Positions 9,115-18,421 of a stretch of DNA of 64,000 nucleotides are shown in pieces; the stretch's first letter is position 1, and each line of letters begins with the position of its first letter. The notes under the pieces are model-generated. The model saw only the letters and a list, made by a program, of their open reading frames with translations. It was not told the DNA's origin and searched no databases. A program made the position numbers and the translations under genes. The stretch spans positions 160,378-224,377 of the forward strand of contig JAGANL010000013.1 of assembly GCA_017624235.1 (NCBI GenBank), given 5' to 3'. Origin of the DNA: Lachnospiraceae bacterium. Its GTDB lineage: Bacteria > Bacillota > Clostridia > Lachnospirales > Lachnospiraceae.

Positions 9115-10710
9115 TCACCCTTTGCCTTCTCTGTACTCCGTCGGAGTAACACCTACATTTTTCTTAAAGGACCGGCTGAAATAATTCGGATCTGCATAGC
9201 CTACCATAGAACAGATTTCCTTCATGGACAGTTCCTTATTTAAAAGAAGCTGCTTAGCCTTGTCCATACGCACAGCGGTCAGATATTCGATAAAATTCTC
9301 TCCTGTCTCATCCTTAAAGATTTTACTGAAATAATAGGGACTGATATCGTATTCTCTGGAAATCTCATCTAAGGACAGATCTCTCTGGAAATTTTCATTG
9401 ATATAGGTTTTAATCTTCTCCACCAGACTAACCGATTTTTCCTCCCGCTTCGTAGCCACGTTCCGGCTGGCGGCTGTCATTTTATCCAGAAACCAGCTTT
9501 CCAGCTCTCCCAGCTCTGACATCTGCATCAAAAGCGGAAGCCAGTCCTCTCTGACCTTGAACTGATAGCTCATACCGCCGTTTTCATAGGCAAGATGCTC
9601 TGCCCACAGCACAAACTCCAGAACCTTCAGCCGGATATCCATAAGGCTGTCCGGATAGGTTTCCGCCATCCAGCCAAAAAACCTTGCTGCCTTTTCCCTG
9701 GTCATATTGGAATCCCCTTTCGACACGGCATCAAAGAGCTGCTTCTCCAGATCAATCGGATAATTATCCTCATAATCACACGACAACGGCAGGTCATCCA
9801 CATGCGCTACGGTTCCGGTGGAATTGACCAGGGCATTCAGCGCCTCATTATAGGATTCCAGCTGATTTTTTAATCCCTTAATGGAACCGATTCCGATGCG
9901 GAAGCTGACATTGAGACGCTTCCGCATCTTACGCACCAGCTCTCTTGCCCGGTCGATCAGCTCAATTCTTTCATTATATTCCATCTTCTGTTCCCGGCAC
10001 GGCACAAGCATGGCAATCTTATTTGCCATAACAGACCCCATGACTCCGGGGAAATATTCCCTTGCCATTTCACGGACTTCCTGATAATGGCTCTGCACCC
10101 TGACACTGGTACCGACCGCATTCGTCATATGATTGCCCTGCTGCTCATCTCCAAACACAAAAGCAATCATATACCCAAATTCCTCTTCTATGCCGAGCAG
10201 GCTTTTAAAATTCTCCACATCCTCCTCAAAATGCTCCTGAAACAGGATATTATAAATCAAACCATTCTCAATAATCGGTACGACCGTTTCCAGCTTTTCC
10301 TTAATCAGCAAATCATTGCTGCGCTTCGTCCTCTCCTCATCAATCATACCCATCGCCCGCTTTAAGACCCTGGTAATCCTGTCCCGGTTCATAGGCTTTG
10401 TAATATATTCCAATACGCCCAGATTGATAGCCTCCTGCGCGTAATCGAACTTATCATAGGCTGACATGACAATAAAGATAATTCCCTTACTAAAGCTTCG
10501 TATCTCCTTCATGGCATCAATGCCATTGATGCCCGGCATCTGGATATCCATAATCGCAATATCCGGGCGGAAGCGCTCTGCCAGCTCAATCACGCTTCTT
10601 CCGGTTTTGGCCGATTCCACAATACAGCTGTCTCCAAATTCCTTTTCAATGATGAACTTCAGGGAATCAATTACAATTCCCTCATCGTCCGCCAGCATTA
10701 TCTTGTACAT
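9115..10710 (-). CDS. YesN-family response regulator (REC + AraC-type HTH)
   Basis: This is a cytoplasmic DNA-binding response regulator of 531 residues. The N-terminal receiver domain has the acidic pair (ADDE, residues 7-10), phosphoacceptor Asp55 in IAIMDIQMPG and the conserved Lys in EYITKPM near 105. A middle region of about 280 residues separates it from a C-terminal AraC/XylS double helix-turn-helix (from about 425), which includes DISPYYFSKIFKDETGENF and VGYADPNYFSRSFKK. It lies 14 bp downstream of its cognate histidine kinase. The likely targets are the sugar transporter promoter at about 7860 and possibly its own operon. AAAGGAG precedes the ATG. Confidence 0.93.
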   Translation of the reverse strand: MYKIMLADDEGIVIDSLKFIIEKEFGDSCIVESAKTGRSVIELAERFRPDIAIMDIQMPGINGIDAMKEIRSFSKGIIFIVMSAYDKFDYAQEAINLGVLEYITKPMNRDRITRVLKRAMGMIDEERTKRSNDLLIKEKLETVVPIIENGLIYNILFQEHFEEDVENFKSLLGIEEEFGYMIAFVFGDEQQGNHMTNAVGTSVRVQSHYQEVREMAREYFPGVMGSVMANKIAMLVPCREQKMEYNERIELIDRARELVRKMRKRLNVSFRIGIGSIKGLKNQLESYNEALNALVNSTGTVAHVDDLPLSCDYEDNYPIDLEKQLFDAVSKGDSNMTREKAARFFGWMAETYPDSLMDIRLKVLEFVLWAEHLAYENGGMSYQFKVREDWLPLLMQMSELGELESWFLDKMTAASRNVATKREEKSVSLVEKIKTYINENFQRDLSLDEISREYDISPYYFSKIFKDETGENFIEYLTAVRMDKAKQLLLNKELSMKEICSMVGYADPNYFSRSFKKNVGVTPTEYREGKG

Positions 10711-10724
10711 TTGTTCCTGCTCCT

Positions 10725-12212
10725 TTATAAATTTTCATCCGGAATGGGCAGATAAATCCGCACCTCCGTACCCTGATTCTGACCCTCGCTCAAAATCTCC
10801 AGGTTGTCCTCACTATTTAGGAACAGCCTGAGTCTTCCAATCACGTTATCCAGTCCGATACCGTTGGAATCTTTGGACAGATCCGCTTCCTTCAGGCGGC
10901 TTGTCATAATCTTATCAATCTTCTCCTGACTCATACCGATGCCATTGTCTTTGATGCTGATACAGAGCGTATCCTCCATGGCAAAGACCGAAAGTGTAAT
11001 TTTCCCCTCCCAGTCAATATTACGGATTCCATAGTTCACACAATTTTCTACAATAGGCTGCAAGATCATGCTGGGAATCGGAAGATAGGTGTACCGCTCG
11101 TCCACCTTCTTTTCAAAATGTATCTCCCCGGAAAAACGGACATTTAGAATATAAATGTAGTTATCTACCAGTTCAATTTCCTCTGCCAATGTCACCGTCT
11201 CATTGTTTTTCTTGACATTGTAGCGGAAAAAATCCGCCATGTTCTGTATGTATTCATAGGTCCTGTCAGCCCCCTCCATCATCGCAAGCTGGGCTCCGGC
11301 ATTGAGCGTATTGAACAAAAAGTGCGGATTGATCTGTGCCTGCAGATATTTGAGCTGAGCATCCTTTAAATGCGTTTCCATCAAAAGCTCCCGCTCCTTC
11401 ATTTCTCGTTCCAGCTCCATGCTCCTTTTGATCCGTTCAATATACTCCCTGATATTGACGACCATGGTATTAAAGGCTCTGGTCACAATACCCACCTCAT
11501 CCTGTGACTGCACCGGCAGAAGCGCTACATCAAAATTACCCTCTGCCACCTCATCCGCCGTGTCCGCCAATGTTTTCAACGGACTGGTGATCGTACGTGT
11601 CAAAATCAGGATCAGCAGGACATTGCTGATAATGACAGCAATCAGAATCAGATTGCTGACCAGCTCTAACGAACGCAGAGAAATGGACAGTGCCGCATAA
11701 TTGGCGGAATTGGCATTGAACTGTTCATTATTCAGACAGTAGATATAAGTACTGATATATTCATACATCTGTGTGGCAGACTCATAGCGTGCATTGTATT
11801 TTTCCACATTTCTGCCCCGCTTCGCCTCTACGGTCTGGTTCGTAAGCTCCAGATAGTTTTCCGACAGCTTCTTGATATTACGTTCCATTCTCCCAAATAC
11901 ATCGCTGCTGACCACATCACTCAGATGCTCCACATGCACGGTATACTCCTGTACGCTGCGATAATAATCCTCCAGCGTATCTGAATTTTTGACATTCAGA
12001 TATTCTGTCATATGATCCTGTACATCCTTTAAGGACCTGTTCAGCTCATTCAGGCGAAAATTTCCCTGATATACACGGTCCATACGGTTTACCATATTGT
12101 TAATATTGACATACATGAACAGATTGACAACCAGGATGATCAGACTGGTAAACACGAAGGATACAGCCAGCTTGGTCTGGATGGATATCCTTCTGAGAAA
12201 ATTATTTTTCAT
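10725..12212 (-). CDS. YesM/LytS-like sensor histidine kinase
   Basis: This is a membrane histidine kinase of 495 residues. It has a first membrane segment near residues 14-34, an extracytoplasmic helical sensor of about 150 residues, a second membrane segment near 186-207, a HAMP linker, and a His_kinase domain with the phosphoacceptor motif QINPHFLFNTLN near 315. The ATPase domain has the N box (ILQPIVENCVNYGI), DNGIGM and GIGLDNV. Its start overlaps the 3' end of the binding-protein gene at 12202 by 11 bp, so the two are translationally coupled. This matches the clostridial XylFII-LytS-YesN arrangement, in which an anchored binding protein presents sugar to the kinase. The specific ligand is not shown here. 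Confidence 0.93.
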   Translation of the reverse strand: MKNNFLRRISIQTKLAVSFVFTSLIILVVNLFMYVNINNMVNRMDRVYQGNFRLNELNRSLKDVQDHMTEYLNVKNSDTLEDYYRSVQEYTVHVEHLSDVVSSDVFGRMERNIKKLSENYLELTNQTVEAKRGRNVEKYNARYESATQMYEYISTYIYCLNNEQFNANSANYAALSISLRSLELVSNLILIAVIISNVLLILILTRTITSPLKTLADTADEVAEGNFDVALLPVQSQDEVGIVTRAFNTMVVNIREYIERIKRSMELEREMKERELLMETHLKDAQLKYLQAQINPHFLFNTLNAGAQLAMMEGADRTYEYIQNMADFFRYNVKKNNETVTLAEEIELVDNYIYILNVRFSGEIHFEKKVDERYTYLPIPSMILQPIVENCVNYGIRNIDWEGKITLSVFAMEDTLCISIKDNGIGMSQEKIDKIMTSRLKEADLSKDSNGIGLDNVIGRLRLFLNSEDNLEILSEGQNQGTEVRIYLPIPDENL

Positions 12213-13245
12213 CTGCTTCCTCCCGTTCCAGATAGGCGTCTACGTTTTGTGCATTGACCAGATGAATGTCTACCGCAAAATACTCGCTGACATTGCCTGA
12301 CTCGTCCAGCTCCTTTAAAGCCTCCACACAATAGCCGCCCATCTGCGCCGTGTCTACCGTAATCGTAGAATAAATGACATTTCTCTCGATGGCGCGCAGA
12401 ATATCTTCGGAATCATAGTAACCAATGATCCCTACCTCTCCTACCCGGTTATAATCCACCACGGCCTGATAGACACAGGAGGTATTTAACTCATCCAGAC
12501 AGATGATGATATCCGGCTGCTCCCCGGTATTCATAAAAAGATCCCGGATAGACTCCTCCACGGAAAACCGGCTCTCATTGTTTACGGCATACATTTCCAG
12601 ACCGATATCCAGATTACTGATCGTCTCCTGGATACCGGAATAAAGAATATTCTGGCTGGAATCCTCGGCCTTTGTATCCATCAATACATAGACCTTGCCG
12701 GAAACCGGCTCCCTTTGCTGATACATTTCCAAAACCTGACGTCCATATTCCCTGCCCAGATTATAGCTTCCGACTCCTACGAAGCTCTGCCTCTTTCCTG
12801 CCGTATTATCTCCCAATACGGTAATGACCGGTATCCCTTTATCGACTGCTTCATCAATACAGGCTGTCAGCCTTTCACTTTCATCTGCCTGAACGATGAT
12901 ACCGTCTACCTGGCTTTCGACTGCAATATGCATCAGTTCTTCTCTGGAATATTTCTCTGCCAGCATATCATTGAGCAGCTCCACACAGGCATTGTTTTCC
13001 TCCGCCTGCATACAGGCGCCCTCATAGACCTCCTGCCAGAATGCAGAATCTGCATCCTCTACGATCATTGCATAGTATCTGTCATACTCTCTGTATTCTG
13101 TTTCCTCGAGGGCCTGCGCCGCCCTCCTGACCTGCTGCTTAAAAAAGACCATACCGCCCACCGTTACAGCAAGTACAAACACAAGAATGGCCGCTGCCGC
13201 TAAGAACAGCTTTTTATTTTCATCCAGTCGTTTTTTCTTTTTCAT
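12202..13245 (-). CDS. membrane-anchored sugar-binding sensor protein (XylFII-like)
   Basis: This is a periplasmic-binding-protein-like protein of 347 residues held in the membrane by an uncleaved N-terminal segment (about residues 13-35, after a K-rich start) rather than by a lipobox. The extracellular domain has the fold-1 pattern VDGIIVQADES, GIPVITVLGD, FVGVGSYNLGREYG and VGIIGYYDSEDIL. The missing lipobox and the 11-bp overlap with the histidine kinase gene argue for signalling rather than transport, as known for XylFII of Clostridium beijerinckii. It begins only 3 bp after the stop codon of the AraC regulator, so AraC, sensor, kinase, regulator and lipoprotein may be one transcript. Confidence 0.87.
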   Translation of the reverse strand: MKKKKRLDENKKLFLAAAAILVFVLAVTVGGMVFFKQQVRRAAQALEETEYREYDRYYAMIVEDADSAFWQEVYEGACMQAEENNACVELLNDMLAEKYSREELMHIAVESQVDGIIVQADESERLTACIDEAVDKGIPVITVLGDNTAGKRQSFVGVGSYNLGREYGRQVLEMYQQREPVSGKVYVLMDTKAEDSSQNILYSGIQETISNLDIGLEMYAVNNESRFSVEESIRDLFMNTGEQPDIIICLDELNTSCVYQAVVDYNRVGEVGIIGYYDSEDILRAIERNVIYSTITVDTAQMGGYCVEALKELDESGNVSEYFAVDIHLVNAQNVDAYLEREEADEK

Positions 13246-13248
13246 ATT

Positions 13249-14157
13249 CTACAAAAGTTCCCTGAAAACAAATCCTTTCTCATGACATTCTACGAGCGTT
13301 TCCTCCATTTCACGCCACTTTCGCGGACTGACTCCGTATTTCTGCCTGAAAATCTTGGAAAATGCAAGCGGATCCTCGTATCCTACCCGCGCTGCAATCT
13401 CGCTGACAGGCAGTCCCGTATTCCGAATCAGAGATGCCGCCTTATCCATGCGCAGCCTTACCAGATATTCCTGCGGAGACATGCCAAGCTGCTTTTTGAA
13501 GCTGTTTGTCAGATAACAGCGGTTGATGCCGATATAATCTGCCAGCTCATTGATTTTCACCCGCTCATGATAATGATAGGTCAGATAGTCTACTGCCTGC
13601 TTTACATAAACCGCTCCCGGATAATCATAACCTGCCGTTTCCTTCTGTCTTCTCCCGTTTTCTTCTATCAAAAGAGCCAACGCCTTCATCAGTTCGCTCT
13701 TTCTGCGCAGATCGTTGGCAATCGTAAGCTGATGCGCCTCCAGCATATTGTTGATACACTGTATGATCTGATCCATTCCCTCTACCCTCATCACCGGTGT
13801 ATGTTGGTCAAACCCTGTATTTAATATATATTCGTATGCCTTTATCCCATGAAAACCAATCCACCAGTATTCCCATGGCTGCTCTGCATCTGCTTCATAA
13901 TAGGTAGTCTCACCCGGTGGAATCAAAAATGCCTCGCCTTCCGTAATCTCATATTCCCTGCCACCGATACAAAAACGACCCTTGCCACCTCTGACAAAAT
14001 GGATGACATAAAGAGTCCGCTCTGTCGGCCCAAAGGAATGTCCCGGCATACATTTTTCCGCACCGCAGTATCCCAGATACAGATCGGAGGAATCCCGCTG
14101 TAAATCTTCCAGACATTTATATCTTGCACTGGTTGTAAATACCGCATGTCTCTCCAT
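13249..14157 (-). CDS. AraC-family transcriptional regulator with cupin sensor domain
   Basis: This is a regulator of 302 residues. The N-terminal half is a cupin-type arabinose-binding-like domain (GGKGRFCIGGREYEITEGEA, then FLIPPGETTYY), and the C-terminal half is an AraC/XylS double HTH (INRCYLTNSFKKQLGMSPQEY; VGYEDPLAFSKIFRQKYGVSP). It sits between the alpha-galactosidase/GNAT pair and the sensor operon. The gap to the sensor gene is 3 bp, while a terminator separates it from the GNAT gene. The layout resembles MsmR/RafR regulators next to alpha-galactosidases, so both the galactosidase and the sugar-sensing operon are plausible targets. A GGGGGG run precedes the ATG. Confidence 0.9.
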   Translation of the reverse strand: MERHAVFTTSARYKCLEDLQRDSSDLYLGYCGAEKCMPGHSFGPTERTLYVIHFVRGGKGRFCIGGREYEITEGEAFLIPPGETTYYEADAEQPWEYWWIGFHGIKAYEYILNTGFDQHTPVMRVEGMDQIIQCINNMLEAHQLTIANDLRRKSELMKALALLIEENGRRQKETAGYDYPGAVYVKQAVDYLTYHYHERVKINELADYIGINRCYLTNSFKKQLGMSPQEYLVRLRMDKAASLIRNTGLPVSEIAARVGYEDPLAFSKIFRQKYGVSPRKWREMEETLVECHEKGFVFRELL

Positions 14158-14208
14158 AGCAACCCCCCATTCCCTTTCAGTTTAATCTATCAGTGCCCAA
14201 ATTGCAAT

Positions 14209-14243
14209 AAAGAGTCCCTCGCAATATATGCAGGGGACTCTTT
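14209..14243 (-). terminator. intrinsic terminator after the GNAT gene
   Basis: A 10-bp perfect stem AAAGAGTCCC/GGGACTCTTT (14209-14218 with 14234-14243) is followed by TTTATTG on the minus strand. It starts at the base after the GNAT stop codon and separates the alpha-galactosidase/GNAT unit from the AraC gene. Confidence 0.85.
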
Positions 14244-15515
14244 CTAAAAAGCATCATCCGGAAATACCTTCTTTTTATAAAATACTCTTTTCCAAAGTTC
14301 TAATTCGTTCTCTGTCATTCCTGACCAGGCAGAAAGCTGCTCATCACTGCAGCCCTCTAAAATCCATCGGGAAAAGGTCTGAATCGGCAGCGACAATTCC
14401 GGTATGGTCTCTCCTGAAAGCTCCGTTCCTTTTTGGATATCCATCTTTTTGTCCTTTTCTGACATAACTGTCACTTTATTGGCTCTGCCGGAGGCAAATT
14501 CTACCAGAAAGCTCCTGTTATTCTCCTCCAGCCATTCATCGCGGATATGTAATATAAAGCATCCGCTTCCCTTATATGCTGCCTTTTCCAGTACCCTGTC
14601 AACCCGAATGACCCTTGCCATACAGGTATATTCCAGCCGTCTGGCCGACGGATAAAGCGCCCATTCCGGCAGTGTCCGGCAGACATCCAGATCCGCCGGC
14701 AGCCAAAAGCTGACACAGCGGTAATAATTGCTGAACGAACGGACAAGGGAAAGTGCCTCCTGCAGTCCTTCCATGCCGATATACCAGAAATGACCGCATG
14801 TCATTTCAAAAGAATCTTCCCTTCTTTCTTTGGTAAAATCCAGTACGGCACAGGGCGTACCATCCTTCCGGTAACAGACATATACATACCTGCCGTCTCT
14901 GGACGGATCGATTCCCTCCGTCCATTTGAAATCAATCTCATCCCGTTCCACCATAAGGTTATATGCGGCTGAAAACGCACGGTAGACTGCTATAATATCT
15001 TCTGTCACATTGCCCTTTTCCAACAGCCTGACGCTGCCTTCCGCCTGCAATGCGGGTATTGCCCGCAAATCCACCTCATAGCGGATTTTTTCACCGCACA
15101 CCTCATAACCGTATTTTCGATAATAATTCTGAGAAAAGGGATATAAGGCGGACAGCTCCCAGCCCGCCTCATACATATCCCTGAATGCTTTTTCAAAGCA
15201 AAGCCGCATGGCTCCGCACTTTCGGTACTGAGGAAGCGTAGACACGCCTCCCACCGCGCTCATGGTCACCGTCTGTCCATCAAGCCTCACCGGATAGGGC
15301 GGTGCCGAAAGAAATGCCGCCATCTGTTCAGCGTCATCAAATGCCGCCCAACGCTCCATATAATTCAACTCAATACGGTTTTGAGGAGCCTTCTGCACCC
15401 GTTCTAACAGCGCCGAAGCTTCCGGTTTCTTTTCTCCCATCGGAAACTCAAAGGCAATACAGAACAGTTCCTCTGTTCTAGGATATTCCTCCGGTTTTAT
15501 TTTTCTGGCGTACAT
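14244..15515 (-). CDS. GNAT family N-acetyltransferase (Eis-like)
   Basis: This is an acetyltransferase of about 423 residues with the Eis layout: an N-terminal GNAT domain with an acetyl-CoA loop (VTMSAVGGVSTLPQYRKCGAM near residues 80-100), a second GNAT-like domain, and a C-terminal sterol-carrier-like domain. The start at ATG 15515 is preferred over a TTG six bases upstream because AAAGG is better spaced to the ATG. It overlaps the alpha-galactosidase 3' end by 19 bp, so the two are translationally coupled. Eis-type enzymes acetylate amines such as aminoglycosides or lysines. The substrate here is unknown and no resistance claim is made. Confidence 0.85.
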   Translation of the reverse strand: MYARKIKPEEYPRTEELFCIAFEFPMGEKKPEASALLERVQKAPQNRIELNYMERWAAFDDAEQMAAFLSAPPYPVRLDGQTVTMSAVGGVSTLPQYRKCGAMRLCFEKAFRDMYEAGWELSALYPFSQNYYRKYGYEVCGEKIRYEVDLRAIPALQAEGSVRLLEKGNVTEDIIAVYRAFSAAYNLMVERDEIDFKWTEGIDPSRDGRYVYVCYRKDGTPCAVLDFTKERREDSFEMTCGHFWYIGMEGLQEALSLVRSFSNYYRCVSFWLPADLDVCRTLPEWALYPSARRLEYTCMARVIRVDRVLEKAAYKGSGCFILHIRDEWLEENNRSFLVEFASGRANKVTVMSEKDKKMDIQKGTELSGETIPELSLPIQTFSRWILEGCSDEQLSAWSGMTENELELWKRVFYKKKVFPDDAF

Positions 15516-17743
15516 GCACAATCCTTTCTTTTCAAATATATTTCACTGCTCTTATAGTCGCCCCAGACAGCCGGCACGACAATACCCGCATGCATCAGTG
15601 CTGCCCCGGAAAGCACCTTTCCTTTCCGGTTTTCCGAAAGCTTACCGTCCGTCGATATCTGCACTTCATACTGTGCCTCTTCCTCAAGCCCCTTTAGCCG
15701 CAAACCAAACTGCGGTGTATTGGCAAGCACATGAGTCGTCACGATATGTACCAGTGCTTCCCCTTTGTCCTGACTGACATATTCCCATGCGGTAAACAGC
15801 TCATTTTCAAAGGGATCGGTCAGACGATAATAATCCCCGAAATGAATGACATCATAATACTTTTTAAACCGTTCAATCTGTCCGGTAACCTGCTTCTTTT
15901 CCTCGTCACTTAACAAATTCAGATCCAGCTCATAGCCAAAGGTTCCTGCCATAGCTACCACACCTCTGGTCTCAAACGGCGTGCTCCTGCCGGTCTGATG
16001 ATTGGGAGCTGCAGACACATGTGAGCCTACTGCACTGATCGGATAAGCAAAGCTCGTTCCATATTGAATCTGCAAGCGTTCTATGGCATCCGTATCATCA
16101 CTGCACCAGATCTGCGGTGTATAATAAAGCTGTCCCAAATCAAATCTGCCGCCGCCTCCGCTGCAGCCCTCCCACAAAATGTCCGGGTAACGCTCAATCA
16201 GTCTCTCATATAACTCGTACACACCCAGCACATAGCGGTGATAAAATTCTCCCTGTCTCTCTGCCGGAAGCTGCGCTGAATAAGCATCACAGATGCTCCG
16301 GTTCATATCCCATTTGACATATTCAATATTGGCATCATCCAATACGGCACACATCAAATCAAACAGATAATCTCTGACATCCTTTCTGGTCATATCCAGC
16401 ACCAGCTGGGAGCGCCCTCTGCACGGCTTTCTGCCCGGTATCTGTACCGCCCAATCCGGATGTGCACGATATAAATCACTATCCTCGGATACCATCTCCG
16501 GTTCAAACCAGAGTCCGAACTTCAGTCCCAGCGCATTGATTTTTTCTGCCAGAGGCTTCAATCCGCCCTTCAGCTTACCGGTATTGACAATCCAGTCACC
16601 CAGACCGCTGTTATCCGCATCCCGCTTGCCAAACCAGCCGTCATCCAATACGAGCATTTCCACACCCAGCCTGGCTGCACCCTCTGCAATGCTCAGAATC
16701 TTTTCTTCATTGAAGTCAAAATAGGTCGCTTCCCAATTATTGATTAACACCGGCCGTCTTGCCAGCTTATATTTTCCACGGCATATATGCTCTCTGACCA
16801 GTCTGTGCAGCTTCTGTGACATCGGTGTAAATCCGTTTCCGCTATAGACCATCACTGCCTCGGGAGTCTCGAATTCCTCTCCCGGCTCCAGCATAAAGTC
16901 AAAATCCTTCTCCTGAATACCTGCAATCAGACGAACCCTGTTCAATTGATCCTTTTCTGTCTGTATGCTGAAATTTCCGCTGTATAAGAGTCCGATTCCA
17001 AAGCATTCCCCAAAGTCCTCCTGTGTCTCACCCCTGCACAGAACCACAAAAGGATTGTGCTGATGGCTGGAGGTTCCCCGGTTGCTTTCAAATGCCATTC
17101 TGCCATGCGGCAGAGCCATCCTCTCAAGCTGCCGCTCCATACAGTGTCTCCCATGAAAATGCAGAATCTCCCAATCACCGTACAAAATATCCAACAGCAT
17201 GGAAGCTGCCTTTGTCAGGTGCAGTATCCTGCCTGTTTCATTGCGCACCGTAACTGCCCTTGTAATCAGGTCATATTCTTCCCATACACTGTACCACAGA
17301 TCCACTGCCAGACCTGTTGCCCTGTCCTTTAAGTGAAGCACCAGACTGTCTGCATCCTCTTCACTGCCATACACGGCAGGCATTCCTTTTCTTCCGTATT
17401 TTCCCTTTTTTTGTTCATAAGAGTCAAATCGTAAATCTACTGCACCTGACCCGTCCGCATTTCGCACTCCGATACTGCTCAGCCTGTAATCCCCGACTCC
17501 GTTACTGCTGTATTCCTGCGGCGCCGTATCCAGCGAAAATGTCCTGTCTGTTCCTGCCTCATCCGGATTGCCGGAAAATCCCACATCATAGGCTTCATAA
17601 AGATAATCCAGATTGTCTCTGCCAGTCTTTCCACCATAATAATAATGCAGCAACACTCCGGTCGGATGTACCCCCATCTGATAGGTCGCTGTCTTTGTTT
17701 CAAGTGTAAACACCTTTTTTTCCTGATCTACATAAACTGCCAT
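15497..17743 (-). CDS. alpha-galactosidase, glycoside hydrolase family 36
   Basis: This is a cytoplasmic GH36 alpha-galactosidase of 748 residues (no signal peptide), which hydrolyses alpha-1,6-galactosides such as melibiose and raffinose. An N-terminal beta-sandwich leads into the TIM-barrel domain with the conserved GWFGKRDADNSGLGDW, the nucleophile Asp in YVKWDMNRSI, the CSGGGGRFDLG loop and the acid/base Asp in WCSDDTDAIERLQIQYG. Length and motifs match AgaA-type enzymes. GAGGTGAAG precedes the ATG. The GNAT gene overlaps its end. The upstream region has a TATATT box near 17824 but no clear -35, consistent with activation by the nearby AraC protein. Galactose released could feed the ChvE-type transporter's pathway. 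Confidence 0.95.
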   Translation of the reverse strand: MAVYVDQEKKVFTLETKTATYQMGVHPTGVLLHYYYGGKTGRDNLDYLYEAYDVGFSGNPDEAGTDRTFSLDTAPQEYSSNGVGDYRLSSIGVRNADGSGAVDLRFDSYEQKKGKYGRKGMPAVYGSEEDADSLVLHLKDRATGLAVDLWYSVWEEYDLITRAVTVRNETGRILHLTKAASMLLDILYGDWEILHFHGRHCMERQLERMALPHGRMAFESNRGTSSHQHNPFVVLCRGETQEDFGECFGIGLLYSGNFSIQTEKDQLNRVRLIAGIQEKDFDFMLEPGEEFETPEAVMVYSGNGFTPMSQKLHRLVREHICRGKYKLARRPVLINNWEATYFDFNEEKILSIAEGAARLGVEMLVLDDGWFGKRDADNSGLGDWIVNTGKLKGGLKPLAEKINALGLKFGLWFEPEMVSEDSDLYRAHPDWAVQIPGRKPCRGRSQLVLDMTRKDVRDYLFDLMCAVLDDANIEYVKWDMNRSICDAYSAQLPAERQGEFYHRYVLGVYELYERLIERYPDILWEGCSGGGGRFDLGQLYYTPQIWCSDDTDAIERLQIQYGTSFAYPISAVGSHVSAAPNHQTGRSTPFETRGVVAMAGTFGYELDLNLLSDEEKKQVTGQIERFKKYYDVIHFGDYYRLTDPFENELFTAWEYVSQDKGEALVHIVTTHVLANTPQFGLRLKGLEEEAQYEVQISTDGKLSENRKGKVLSGAALMHAGIVVPAVWGDYKSSEIYLKRKDCACTPEK

Positions 17744-17912
17744 TGCTTCACCTCATATTTTCATACCGATCACTTTGATTTCATTGCCCATGCTAAACGC
17801 TGCCTGCATGACATATATTCAATATAGCATGAAATCTCCCTGCCGCATATGGCACGATTTTGCATCTTATATGGAATTTTGTTGGCAGTTTCTGCTTTCA
17901 CCCAAAACAGCT

Positions 17913-18317
17913 TTACAGCTTGCCAATCAGCTTGTCATTATTCAGGATATGGCTCACCAGCCAATCGGTCAGAAATTTCAGGATATCATCAATCACCTTG
18001 TCCTGCTCCTGCTGGTCTCCTTCCAGCTCATCTAACCTTACCAGCTCCTCCAGCTTCCTGCGGAAGCCCTCATGCTGAATCTTCTGGGTATAGAGCTTTT
18101 TGTGTTTGATGCTCTCCATATATGCCTCTTCATGTTCAAAATGAAGCACCGTATAATCCTTTAATTCATCCAGCACCGCCTGTATTTGGTCATACTTATC
18201 CGGAACGAACTCCTGCTTGGAAATCTGGTATGCTTCTTCCGCAATTTCAAATAATCTTGTATGCTCCTCATCAATCATCGGTACTCCGGTTAAATATTCA
18301 TCCTTCATTTCGTACAT
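17913..18317 (-). CDS. bacteriohemerythrin
   Basis: This is a small four-helix di-iron oxygen-binding protein of 134 residues. The iron-ligand pattern is visible as DEEHTRLFE (near residue 19), HFEHEEAYM (near 58-64), the QHEGF helix, and the C-terminal HILNND. It probably binds or senses O2 in the cytosol of an anaerobe, for storage, delivery or detoxification. It is a single gene with its own promoter (TATAAT at 18358-18363, -35 TGGAAA). A perfect CTTGTATACAAG palindrome lies at the expected transcription start, suggesting repressor control. GGAGGAATAATCT precedes the ATG. Confidence 0.93.
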   Translation of the reverse strand: MYEMKDEYLTGVPMIDEEHTRLFEIAEEAYQISKQEFVPDKYDQIQAVLDELKDYTVLHFEHEEAYMESIKHKKLYTQKIQHEGFRRKLEELVRLDELEGDQQEQDKVIDDILKFLTDWLVSHILNNDKLIGKL

Positions 18318-18341
18318 AGATTATTCCTCCTTCTTTTGTGC

Positions 18342-18386
18342 CTTGTATACAAGATTCATTATACTCTACTTACGTCTTTCTTTCCA
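18342..18386 (-). promoter_or_regulatory. hemerythrin promoter with TTGTATACAA operator
   Basis: On the minus strand a TATAAT -10 (plus 18358-18363) has TGGAAA 17 bp upstream as a weak -35. A 12-bp perfect palindrome CTTGTATACAAG (18342-18353) begins just downstream of the -10, over the predicted start of transcription. Its core TTGTATACAA also lies in the -10 of the citrate synthase operon (42327-42338). This position is typical of repressor operators of the GntR/FCD class. Confidence 0.55.
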
Positions 18387-18421
18387 GAGTTCCCCATCAT
18401 CTTTTATATCCTTTTCTCTCC

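Noticed and set aside
17744-17912. CcpA cre site upstream of the alpha-galactosidase gene
   Set aside because: A TGCTAAACGCTGCC stretch is close, but the spacing is off by one base from the cre consensus.
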